Shown here in pieces: positions 1 through 5,638 of a DNA stretch of 5,828 bases. Positions within the stretch are counted from its first letter, which is position 1. Each line of letters opens with the position of its first letter. Origin of the DNA: an uncultured Anaerosporobacter sp. (lineage in GTDB: Bacteria; Bacillota; Clostridia; Lachnospirales; Lachnospiraceae). The notes below the pieces were generated by a model. That model had not been told where the DNA came from. It saw only the letters and a list, made by a program, of their open reading frames with translations, and ran no database searches. Location of the stretch: positions 1-5,828 of the forward strand of contig CALZJY010000145.1 of assembly GCA_945787925.1 (NCBI GenBank). Reading direction: 5' to 3'. The position numbers were made by a program, and so were the translations under genes.

Positions 1-9
1 CATCTAATA

Positions 10-51
10 AAAAAGGTCTCACCGTTACGGGAAACGTACGGTGGGCTTTTT
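10..51 (+). terminator. Intrinsic terminator of an upstream gene
   Basis: A hairpin pairs CACCGT (20-25) with ACGGTG (38-43). It continues past one bulged T as ACG (27-29) with CGT (35-37), closing a GGAAA loop. A T run follows (47-51), and an A run lies 5' (9-14), as in typical Firmicutes intrinsic terminators. A TAATAA pair at 5-10 could be the stop of the gene being terminated, but that gene lies outside the window. The T run ends only 5 nt before the next start codon, which is unusually tight. Confidence 0.75.
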
Positions 52-56
52 GTAAG

Positions 57-1463
57 ATGAAATCAGACAGGAAGAGAATACACTGCATTTTATTTTTAGT
101 ATCAGGAGTACTTGTTTTTACAGGGTGCTCAAATAAACAGGACAAGAAAAGTAAGCAATTAAAAACAGAGATTATTGCAGAAAATACTCAAAATACGGAT
201 AGAGAAGAAGATTTATATTTTGACCAAAAAGTAACGGCAGAGCAAATCTGTGATATCAATCTAAATCAAGTGGGATATCGTCCAAAGGATAAAAAGATTA
301 CGGTTGTTCGAGATACGCTTTATACGGAGTTAGGAAGAGTGGCAATTAGTCCATTTGGAACCGTGAAGTATCAAAAGGAACTGATGCGTTCCCAGGCCCG
401 GATTACGGAAGAAGAATATGATCAGAGAAGAAAACAGTATGAATGCCTTGCAAAACAGGCTACATGCTATGGGACGAATAAAAAGAAGGATGTTTCGGGT
501 GGCTGGTATACCAAAGAGAGTGTTGCCTGGTACGTCGTTCCGTCGATTACATCTTTGGCGAATATCATGTATCTAGAGCAATATTATAAGGATGAGATAG
601 AGAGTTTATCCGAGGAAGGAAATATTGATTTGGATGCGATGATTCGTAAAGAAATAAAGTGGTTGTTTAAGATGCAGGACCAACGCAGTGGCGGTGTGTA
701 TCACAAGGCTACGACGAAGACAGGGAATATTCCGAACGATGGAAATCCAATTGTGGTTTGTGAAGTTTCTACTGCGGCAACCGCAGATTTTGCAGCAATC
801 ATGGCAAAGGCCTCGATGATGTATGAATATAAGGATAAAAAGTTGGCAGAGGACTGTCTTAAGGCAGCGGAAAAAGCATGGAGTTACCTAAAAGACAATG
901 AGCAAAATCAGGAATTTACGAATCCAAAGGATATGGTAAGTTGGGAATATGAGGATTCTTCGGATAGGGACGAACGTTTTTGGGCGGCTACGGAATTATA
1001 TCTTGCCACAGGAGAAAGTGAGTATGCTAAGGCAATACGAGAGTATGATATCTTACAGGATGATATGGAGTTTGACTGGTCAAACGTAAGTACATATGCA
1101 TGCTTTGATTTTTATACGAAGGTAAATAAAAAGGATAGCGATTTCTATCTAAAGATTAAGACGAAGTTGGAAGGAAAGGTGAAGGAAATCCAAAAAGGAT
1201 GTGAGAAAGGATATTATATCAATCCACAGTATAAAGGAAGTTCCTTACACCAGTTACTTAACTGTGCCGCATTGCTTGCGTTGATGGATAAGGTAAGTCC
1301 AAATGAGTGTTATGCGTCTTATGTTAGTCGGTATTTAAATTATGTTATGGGAACCAACTCCCAGTCTCGGAATGCCTTTCCAGACATGATCTTCGAGCAT
1401 AGGGAACAGTCGCTAGAAGTCTCGTCGGTCTTGTTATTGGCACTCCAAGGAATGAAGAGGTAG
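57..1463 (+). CDS. GH9-like lipoprotein lacking the catalytic DAGD motif (probable pseudoenzyme)
   Basis: This 468-residue protein is probably anchored outside the membrane as a lipoprotein. It has a basic N-terminus, a hydrophobic stretch (11-22) and a lipobox FTGC with Cys24. INLNQVGYRP (67-76) matches the start of the Ig-like N-terminal domain (CelD_N) of family 9 glycoside hydrolases. GH9-like blocks follow in order: DVSGGW (145-150), WLFKMQD and GGVYHK (202-217), STAATADFAAIMAKA (238-252), and DERFWAATELYLATGE (305-320). The GH9 family normally has DAGD, carrying the nucleophile-positioning and base aspartates, just after GGW. Here that stretch reads YTKES, so both aspartates are missing. 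A C-terminal Glu454 in SLEVSS may correspond to the catalytic acid, but this alignment is weak. The segment between the CelD_N start and DVSGGW (about 75 residues) is shorter than usual, and the protein is shorter than typical two-domain GH9 enzymes, about 550 residues or more. I infer a carbohydrate-binding or degenerate role rather than cellulase activity. The ATG at 57 is chosen because it opens the signal peptide, although no Shine-Dalgarno sequence precedes it and the frame stays open to the window edge. Confidence 0.8.
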   Translation: MKSDRKRIHCILFLVSGVLVFTGCSNKQDKKSKQLKTEIIAENTQNTDREEDLYFDQKVTAEQICDINLNQVGYRPKDKKITVVRDTLYTELGRVAISPFGTVKYQKELMRSQARITEEEYDQRRKQYECLAKQATCYGTNKKKDVSGGWYTKESVAWYVVPSITSLANIMYLEQYYKDEIESLSEEGNIDLDAMIRKEIKWLFKMQDQRSGGVYHKATTKTGNIPNDGNPIVVCEVSTAATADFAAIMAKASMMYEYKDKKLAEDCLKAAEKAWSYLKDNEQNQEFTNPKDMVSWEYEDSSDRDERFWAATELYLATGESEYAKAIREYDILQDDMEFDWSNVSTYACFDFYTKVNKKDSDFYLKIKTKLEGKVKEIQKGCEKGYYINPQYKGSSLHQLLNCAALLALMDKVSPNECYASYVSRYLNYVMGTNSQSRNAFPDMIFEHREQSLEVSSVLLLALQGMKR

Positions 1464-1480
1464 AGGAATATTGTTGCCAT

Positions 1481-1495
1481 AATTTTCATAAAAAT
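1481..1495 (+). promoter_or_regulatory. CodY-box-like or UP-element-like A/T-rich site
   Basis: AATTTTCATAAAAAT matches the published CodY consensus AATTTTCWGAAAATT at 13 of 15 positions and ends one base before the -35 box of the tRNA-Leu promoter. CodY is a branched-chain amino-acid-sensing repressor of Firmicutes. The match may be chance in A/T-rich DNA, or the stretch may simply act as an UP element. Confidence 0.25.
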
Positions 1496-1496
1496 G

Positions 1497-1525
1497 TTGA
1501 CATTGGAAGAAATGAGGCATATACT
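1497..1525 (+). promoter_or_regulatory. Sigma-A-type promoter of tRNA-Leu
   Basis: The -35 box TTGACA (1497-1502) is a full consensus match. A 17-nt spacer separates it from the -10 box TATACT (1520-1525), which matches five of six positions. Transcription would start near 1532, about 6 nt before the mature tRNA 5' end at 1538, as expected for a stand-alone tRNA gene. Confidence 0.8.
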
Positions 1526-1537
1526 AATAATTGAAAT

Positions 1538-1621
1538 GCAGTTGTGGCGGAATTGGCATACGCGCATGATTCAGGTTCATGTTCTCGCAAGAGAGTGTGG
1601 GTTCAAGTCCCATCAACTGCA
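1538..1621 (+). tRNA. tRNA-Leu (anticodon CAG)
   Basis: This 84-nt class II tRNA reads leucine CUG codons. The acceptor stem GCAGTTG (1538-1544) pairs fully with CAACTGC (1614-1620), and A1621 is the discriminator. The D stem is GCG/CGC with a GG pair in its loop. The anticodon stem CATGA/TCATG (1565-1569/1577-1581) encloses the loop TTCAGGT, with anticodon CAG at 1572-1574. A long variable arm TCTC-GCAA-GAGA (1583-1594) is typical of Leu, Ser and bacterial Tyr tRNAs. The T arm is GTGGG-TTCAAGT-CCCAT (1597-1613). The 3' CCA is not encoded (TGA follows), so it must be added after transcription. The gene has its own promoter and terminator and forms a single-tRNA unit. Confidence 0.95.
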
Positions 1622-1640
1622 TGAGATTTGGGTATTTTTA

Positions 1641-1677
1641 AAAGAGACACTTCATCGACAGATGAGGTGCTTTTTTT
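1641..1677 (+). terminator. Intrinsic terminator of the tRNA-Leu unit
   Basis: CACTTCATC (1648-1656) pairs with GATGAGGTG (1661-1669) as a 9-bp stem with one G-U pair and a GACA loop. Seven Ts follow at 1671-1677. It lies 26 nt after the tRNA 3' end, the normal position for a tRNA terminator. On the other strand the same stem is followed by TCTCTTTT, so it may also work weakly in reverse. Confidence 0.85.
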
Positions 1678-1722
1678 ATTGCATAGGAAATTGCGAAGAA
1701 TCCCCTATGCAATAAAAAAAGC
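1669..1722. repeat. Perfect 19-bp inverted repeat overlapping the terminator U-tract
   Basis: The left arm 1669-1687 and right arm 1704-1722 are exact reverse complements over 19 bp, separated by 16 nt. The core is ATTGCATAGG/CCTATGCAAT, flanked by T7 on the left and A7 on the right. The T7 is the same U-tract that ends the tRNA-Leu terminator, so the two RNA structures cannot form together. No U-tract follows the right arm, so the repeat is not itself a forward terminator. It ends about 12 nt before the ribosome binding site of the VOC gene. The arms are seen directly; the function is unknown. Confidence 0.8.
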
Positions 1723-1747
1723 CCTAAAATGAAAGGGAGGCTGAACA

Positions 1748-2209
1748 ATGAAGTATCAAGGAACCCTAATTGCCGTAACGAATATGGAGCAAAGCAAACA
1801 GTTTTACCAAGAGGTGCTAGGGATGAAAGTCCTAGAAGACTTTGGAGCCAATGTAGCGTTAGAAGGTGGCCTGTTTTTACAGACAAAAGATTCTTGAGGG
1901 AATTTCATAGGTAAGAAAGAAGTCACACTCCAGCATAACGCAGGAGAATTATATTTTGAAGAAAAAGACATGGATGCATTTCTTGCAAAATTAGCAACCC
2001 TACAAGTAGAATATGTACACACTCTGAAGGAACACAGATGGGGACAGCGAGTGCTCCGGTTTTACCATCCAGACCATCATATCATCGAAGTAGGTGAAGA
2101 AATAGAGGCCGTAGTAAAACGATTTTTAGATTTGGGAATGTCGATAGAACAAGTCGCACACCGTATGGATGTCTCTGAAGACTATGTAAAACGTCATAGC
2201 AGTAGATAG
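1748..2209 (+). pseudogene. VOC/glyoxalase-like protein gene interrupted by an in-frame TGA
   Basis: A good ribosome binding site (AGGGAGG, 1734-1740) sits 7 nt before the ATG at 1748. The frame encodes a VOC (glyoxalase/bleomycin-resistance) fold of about 153 residues. Landmarks are GTLIAVTNMEQSKQFYQEVLGMKV (split here as GTLIAVT at 5-11 and KQFYQEVLGMKV at 17-28), DFGANVALEGG (31-41), ELYFEE, the WGQRVLRFYHPD block and HHIIEVGE. A C-terminal helix pair, MSIEQVAHRMDVSEDYVKR, follows as in the Firmicutes group I recall. Codon 50 (1895-1897) is TGA. In relatives I recall this place as SW, so it is one TGG-to-TGA change. No other stop or frameshift occurs before TAG at 2207-2209. The local product would be a 49-residue fragment unless the stop is read through. 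The ATG at 1970 could restart the frame but lacks a clear ribosome binding site. Recent loss of function, or a sequencing error, are the simplest readings. The substrate of this VOC group is not known to me. Confidence 0.85.
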
Positions 2210-2308
2210 TCAATTCTCCACATCCTTTCCAAGAACCAGATGCCTCGCTATCCGGTGTTCGGAGATTTGATTGCAGAACAGATTGCAAAAGGAGAAGTGC
2301 CAAGGTAG
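2210..2308 (+). other. Possible short coding remnant after the VOC pseudogene
   Basis: Directly after the VOC TAG the same frame stays open for 32 codons to TAG at 2306-2308. From the ATG at 2240 it reads MPRYPVFGDLIAEQIAKGEV and two more residues, which looks protein-like rather than random. The ATG has no ribosome binding site. It could be the tail of a decayed gene or chance. I do not recognise the family. Confidence 0.25.
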
Positions 2309-2385
2309 GAAAAATAAGTCAAACCAAGGAAATTCATAATAAAAAAAGGTAGTTTTCCACTTGACTTAAACATATGAAATGCGTG

Positions 2386-2415
2386 TTGACAATAAAAAAA
2401 GAGTTCGCTTATACT
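2386..2415 (+). promoter_or_regulatory. Sigma-A-type promoter of the amino-acid ABC transporter operon
   Basis: The -35 box TTGACA (2386-2391) is a full consensus match. It is followed after 18 nt by TATACT (2410-2415), which matches five of six positions. Both hexamers are the same as in the tRNA-Leu promoter of this window. Transcription would start near 2422, about 60 nt before the ATPase start codon and only about 7 nt before the terminator-like hairpin. A second TTGACT at 2361 has no suitable -10 box. Confidence 0.75.
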
Positions 2416-2425
2416 GATACAAAGC

Positions 2426-2457
2426 AAAGGCGCTCGGTAATTACCGGGTGCCTTTTT
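2426..2457 (+). terminator. Promoter-proximal intrinsic terminator / possible attenuator
   Basis: GGCGCTCGGT (2429-2438) pairs with ACCGGGTGCC (2443-2452) as ten base pairs, two of them G-U, around an AATT loop. T5 follows (2453-2457), and AAA at 2426-2428 can extend the stem with the first Ts. This is a complete terminator signature between the promoter and the first gene of the transporter operon. It could stop transcripts early as an attenuator, or serve mainly as the terminator of the VOC unit. The inner palindrome CGGTAATTACCG (2435-2446) could also be a DNA operator. No upstream leader is long enough to hold a conventional antiterminator or riboswitch. Confidence 0.75.
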
Positions 2458-2482
2458 ACTTTATGGGAAAGTGGGGGATGTC

Positions 2483-3208
2483 ATGATTAAGATGGAGAAT
2501 GTAAATAAATATTTCGGAGATTTGCATGTATTAAAAGATGTGAATTTGGAAGTGAAGGAGGGAGAAAAGTTAGTCATTATCGGTCCGTCGGGATCTGGTA
2601 AATCAACGACGGTACGCTGCATGAATTACTTAGAGGAACCAACGAGTGGCCGTGTATATATCGATGGAAAGGAGATTACGTCCCATAACAAGACGCATAT
2701 AAACCGTGAGGCGATGTCGATGGTGTTCCAGCAATTCAACTTATATCCACATATGACAGTCCTTAAGAATCTAACGCTTGCACCGATGAAGCTTCATCAT
2801 AAGACGAAACAGGAAGCAGAAGAGTTGGCATATCATTATTTAGACGTGGTTGGACTTAGGGATAAGGCAAACGTATATCCAACGACCCTATCCGGTGGCC
2901 AGCAGCAAAGAATTGCAATCGCCCGTGCGTTGTGTGCACAGTCAAAAATTATCTTATTTGATGAACCAACCTCGGCGCTTGATCCAGAGACGATTCAAGA
3001 AGTATTAGATGTTATGATTCGTCTGGCGAAAGAAAATATCACGATGGTTGTCGTAACTCATGAGATGGGATTTGCAAGGCAGGTGGCAGACCGAGTGGTA
3101 TTTATGGCCGATGGCCAAATCATAGAAGAAGGAACGCCAGAACATTTCTTTGAGAATCCAGAGAACGAACGGGTAAAACAATTTTTAGGTAAGATTATTC
3201 GTTCTTAA
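2483..3208 (+). CDS. glnQ: Polar amino-acid ABC transporter ATP-binding protein (GlnQ-like)
   Basis: This cytoplasmic ATPase powers amino-acid import through the two downstream permeases. It is 241 residues, close to the usual 240 for GlnQ-type proteins. All motifs are intact: Walker A GPSGSGKS (34-41), Q-loop FQQFNLYPH (82-90), signature LSGGQQQ (136-142), Walker B IILFDE (156-161), D-loop SALD (164-167) and switch His193 in VVTHEMGFAR. The start is set at ATG 2483 because GGGGGA (2473-2478) lies just upstream and MIKMENVNKYFG matches the family N-terminus. A GTG at 2471 would add four residues but has no good ribosome binding site. It is the first gene of the operon, 36 nt before the binding protein. 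The order ATPase, binding protein, permease, permease is that of Bacillus subtilis glnQHMP. The family assignment is firm; glutamine as substrate is inferred from family and gene order and is not proven. Confidence 0.95.
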   Translation: MIKMENVNKYFGDLHVLKDVNLEVKEGEKLVIIGPSGSGKSTTVRCMNYLEEPTSGRVYIDGKEITSHNKTHINREAMSMVFQQFNLYPHMTVLKNLTLAPMKLHHKTKQEAEELAYHYLDVVGLRDKANVYPTTLSGGQQQRIAIARALCAQSKIILFDEPTSALDPETIQEVLDVMIRLAKENITMVVVTHEMGFARQVADRVVFMADGQIIEEGTPEHFFENPENERVKQFLGKIIRS

Positions 3209-3244
3209 GAAAAGAGGGTAAATAAGAGTAAGGAGGAGATTTTT

Positions 3245-4126
3245 ATGAGAAGAAAAATAATCGCAGTAGCACTTAGTGTGATGATGGGAGCCATGGCATT
3301 TGCTGGCTGTGGAAGTAGTTCAAAAAAAGAAGAGGCAAAACAAGCAGATGTAAAGGCAGTGGATACCTCGAAATGGTCCAAGGAAGTAAAGAAGATTGTG
3401 GAAAGAGGAGTCTTACGTGTCGGTGTTAAGAATGCCGTAGTAGGATTTGGATATCAGGATCCAGTAACCAATGAGTACAGCGGTATGGAGATTTCTCTTG
3501 CGCAAAAGATTGCAGATAACTTAGGAGTCAAAGTAGAATATACGGCAGTTACCGCAGCGACAAGAACCGAGCTATTAGATTCTGGAGATATCGACTGCGT
3601 ACTTGCTACATTTACAATCACAGATGAAAGAAAGAAGTCATGGGATTTCTCGACACCATACTATACGGATTACGTTACGGTGTTAGTAGAAAAAGCAAAG
3701 AACATCAAGACGGTGGCTGATTTAAAAGATAAGAAAGTAGGCGTATCTTCCGGCTCTACTTCGGCGAAAGCTTTAGTAAAGCAAATGATTGAAAAGAAAG
3801 TAATTGCAGGCGATTCCTTTGATGAAGAGAAATTCGATCCAGCAACATGGAAAGAGGGAGTAACCTTCCAACAATACGATGATTATCCAACCATTTCAAC
3901 CGCACTTAGCGCAGGCGAAGTAGACGCCTTTTGTGTAGATAAGTCCATTTTAGCCATTTACCTTACGGATAGCCGTTCCTATATCGAGGATAAGTTCTCA
4001 CCACAGGAATATGGCGTAGCAACGAAAAAAGGTTCTGAATTATCGGCAGCAGTAGAGGACTATATCAAAGGTTGGTTAGCAGATGGAACGATCGATAAGC
4101 TCATGGAAGAGAATAAGTTAAAATAA
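3245..4126 (+). CDS. Amino-acid ABC transporter substrate-binding lipoprotein (family 3)
   Basis: This is the extracellular, lipid-anchored receptor of the importer, 293 residues long. A basic N-terminus, hydrophobic core and lipobox FAGC with Cys22 form the lipoprotein signal. A Ser/Lys/Glu-rich linker leads to a bacterial solute-binding protein family 3 domain (about 45-293). Diagnostic pieces are GVLRVGVKN (55-63), EYSGMEISLAQKIA (77-90), and ATFTITDERKKSWDFSTPYY (121-140). In this family the TFTIT backbone and Arg129 hold the ligand alpha-carboxylate. SSGSTSAKAL (168-177) begins lobe 2. VDAFCVDKS (226-234) contains Asp232, the expected partner of the ligand amino group. A loop near 187-206 is longer than in many members. 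The pattern resembles clostridial glutamine, glutamate or aspartate binders, but I cannot choose among them. The ATG at 3245 follows a strong GGAGG (3232-3236). In the glnQHMP order this would be the GlnH position. Confidence 0.93.
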   Translation: MRRKIIAVALSVMMGAMAFAGCGSSSKKEEAKQADVKAVDTSKWSKEVKKIVERGVLRVGVKNAVVGFGYQDPVTNEYSGMEISLAQKIADNLGVKVEYTAVTAATRTELLDSGDIDCVLATFTITDERKKSWDFSTPYYTDYVTVLVEKAKNIKTVADLKDKKVGVSSGSTSAKALVKQMIEKKVIAGDSFDEEKFDPATWKEGVTFQQYDDYPTISTALSAGEVDAFCVDKSILAIYLTDSRSYIEDKFSPQEYGVATKKGSELSAAVEDYIKGWLADGTIDKLMEENKLK

Positions 4127-4145
4127 GAATCTAAGGGGGGATAGG

Positions 4146-4871
4146 ATGTCGGAACTATTTTCAGTAGATGCTTGGGAAAAAGTATGGCATTATCGTTCGA
4201 CTTTCTTTCTTGGACTTGGAAATACAGTAAAGACCGCATTCTTTGGAGTGTTGTTGGCATTTGTGTTAGGAATCCTATTTGGACTGATGGCTACAAGTTC
4301 CAAGAAAGGGCTTCGGTGGATTAGCCGAATTTATGTAGAGGTGATTCAAAATACACCAGTTATTTTGCAGATGTGCTTTCTGTATTATGCATTGGCATTT
4401 TCAAACCATAGCGTTAGCATCATTGTGACTGGAATCTTGTCCCTTGGCATTTATCACGGAGCCTATATGGCAGAGGTCATCCGTGCAGGCATTGAATCGA
4501 TTCCGAAAGGGCAGTTTGAAGCAGCGCAGTCACAAGGATTTGGGTACATAGGGAGGATGTATTATATCATCCTTCCACAAAGCATTAAGATTATCCTACC
4601 TCCAATGGTAAATCAAATCGTGAACTTAACAAAGAATACGTCTTGTCTTTATATCGTAGGAGGAGCAGATTTGATTTCCCTTACGTATAGCTTTGTAACT
4701 GGAGTAAATACGGGAGGCGCCTATGCACCTGCCTATTTGGTAAGCGGCCTGCTGTTCTTCGTGATCTGTTTCCCATTATCCATGATTGCTGGCAAATGGG
4801 AGAATGCTCTGAAAAAGAGAGAGCGCACCATGGTGACACAACAACAAAAAGGTGAGGTGAATGCAACATGA
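4146..4871 (+). CDS. Amino-acid ABC transporter permease (first subunit)
   Basis: This 241-residue integral membrane protein forms half of the transport channel. It belongs to the His/Glu/Gln/Arg/opine permease family. The N-terminal hydrophobic stretch with GLGNTVKTAFFG (about 19-48), YVEVIQNTPVILQ (63-75) and the helix ILSLGIYHGAYMAEVIRAG (97-115) are family hallmarks. The EAA loop EAAQSQGFGYIGRMYYIILP (125-144) is the coupling helix that contacts the ATPase. Further membrane segments lie near 165-185 and 195-215, and a charged cytoplasmic tail follows. The ATG at 4146 lies 19 nt after the binding-protein stop, behind a GGGGGG-containing ribosome binding site (about 4134-4140). Its TGA stop overlaps the next start (ATGA at 4868-4871), suggesting translational coupling and showing that TGA is used as a stop in this genome. 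Confidence 0.93.
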   Translation: MSELFSVDAWEKVWHYRSTFFLGLGNTVKTAFFGVLLAFVLGILFGLMATSSKKGLRWISRIYVEVIQNTPVILQMCFLYYALAFSNHSVSIIVTGILSLGIYHGAYMAEVIRAGIESIPKGQFEAAQSQGFGYIGRMYYIILPQSIKIILPPMVNQIVNLTKNTSCLYIVGGADLISLTYSFVTGVNTGGAYAPAYLVSGLLFFVICFPLSMIAGKWENALKKRERTMVTQQQKGEVNAT

Positions 4872-5626
4872 ATGAACTGGGAGCAAGTTTTTCCATTCTA
4901 AGAAATAGTGCGATCATCAGCTATATTCTAAAGGGGATTGTATTTACCTTGATCATATCTACATTGGCAGTCGTACTTGGTATCTTGATTGGATCCATCT
5001 TGGCACTGGTACGTAATTACTGTACCAGTAAGAAGACACGAGTATTCAAAGTGTTGGCCACAATATATATCGAAGTATTTCGCAATACTCCGCTGCTATT
5101 ATGGATTTTTATCTGCATTGTATTTTGTCCATGTCCAGAACTATTTGCAACGTCTATGTTCGGACTGACTTCGGTAGAAACCAAGTTATTGTTTAAAGGA
5201 TCGATGGCACTAATCTTATTTACTTCTTCCATTATCGCAGAAATCATACGTGGAGGGCTGAATGCGGTTCCACAAGGACAGTTTGAGGCGGGACATTCCC
5301 AAGGATTTAGCACGGTGCAGACAATGCGCTATATCATACTGCCACAGGCATATCGCAACGTGGTGCCTACCCTGCTTAGCCAGGTGATTACTACGGTGAA
5401 GGATTCCTCGTATCTTGCCAATGTTGCAACAATTGAGTTGATGGCAAGGGTGAAGAAGTTGCTAAGTTCTGCGAATCATTATAATGGAACAGGCACCATC
5501 AATGTATCCGATGTATTTGTATTGTTTGGAGTTGCGGCAATCCTTTATTTTTGCATTAATTTTTCCTTATCTTTAGTGGTCAGGAGGATGCAAAAAGGAA
5601 GGACGGCAGCAACACATATGCGATAG
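4868..5626 (+). CDS. Amino-acid ABC transporter permease (second subunit)
   Basis: This 252-residue permease is the heterodimer partner of the preceding protein. Membrane segments are visible at about 15-48, 76-90, 111-128 and 213-237, with further ones likely. IEVFRNTPLLLW (68-79) and SIIAEIIRGGLNAVPQGQFE (121-140) are hallmarks of the polar amino-acid permease family. The coupling loop reads EAGHSQGFSTVQTMRYIILP (140-159), with Gly in place of the second Ala of EAA, a common variant. Four cysteines near the second membrane segment (52, 83, 87, 89), including CPCP at 87-90, are a minor oddity. The start overlaps the previous stop by 4 nt, and GGTGAGGTG just upstream (about 4851-4859) supplies the ribosome binding site. 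No terminator separates it from the next gene. Confidence 0.93.
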   Translation: MNELGASFSILRNSAIISYILKGIVFTLIISTLAVVLGILIGSILALVRNYCTSKKTRVFKVLATIYIEVFRNTPLLLWIFICIVFCPCPELFATSMFGLTSVETKLLFKGSMALILFTSSIIAEIIRGGLNAVPQGQFEAGHSQGFSTVQTMRYIILPQAYRNVVPTLLSQVITTVKDSSYLANVATIELMARVKKLLSSANHYNGTGTINVSDVFVLFGVAAILYFCINFSLSLVVRRMQKGRTAATHMR

Positions 5627-5638
5627 AAGGAGGATGCT

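Noticed and set aside
1494..1715. A 73-codon open frame spanning the tRNA-Leu
   Set aside because: It runs through the tRNA promoter, the tRNA and its terminator, has no ribosome binding site, and gives no recognisable protein.
1895..1897. TGA read as Trp by a changed code, or as selenocysteine
   Set aside because: TGA is the stop in the ATGA overlap of the two permeases, TGG is used for Trp throughout the other genes, and I see no Sec-insertion hairpin or catalytic-Cys context; a point nonsense mutation is simpler.
1729..1914. A 61-codon open frame overlapping the start of the VOC gene
   Set aside because: It is out of frame with a clear VOC protein that has its own good ribosome binding site; a shadow frame.
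1340..2303. Several minus-strand open frames of 70-80 codons
   Set aside because: They overlap the lipoprotein, tRNA or VOC sequences on the other strand, have no ribosome binding sites and give low-complexity or unrecognisable products.
2361..2391. TTGACT at 2361 as a second promoter, with the TTGAC pair as tandem sites
   Set aside because: No acceptable -10 hexamer lies 16-18 nt downstream, and the repeated five bases are too short to mean anything.
2386..2482. Riboswitch or T-box in the transporter leader
   Set aside because: The leader is only about 60 nt, with one simple hairpin and no T-box sequence or aptamer-like conserved core.
5017..5313. A 98-codon minus-strand open frame within the second permease
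   Set aside because: It is antisense to a clear membrane permease, lacks a ribosome binding site and shows no family pattern.
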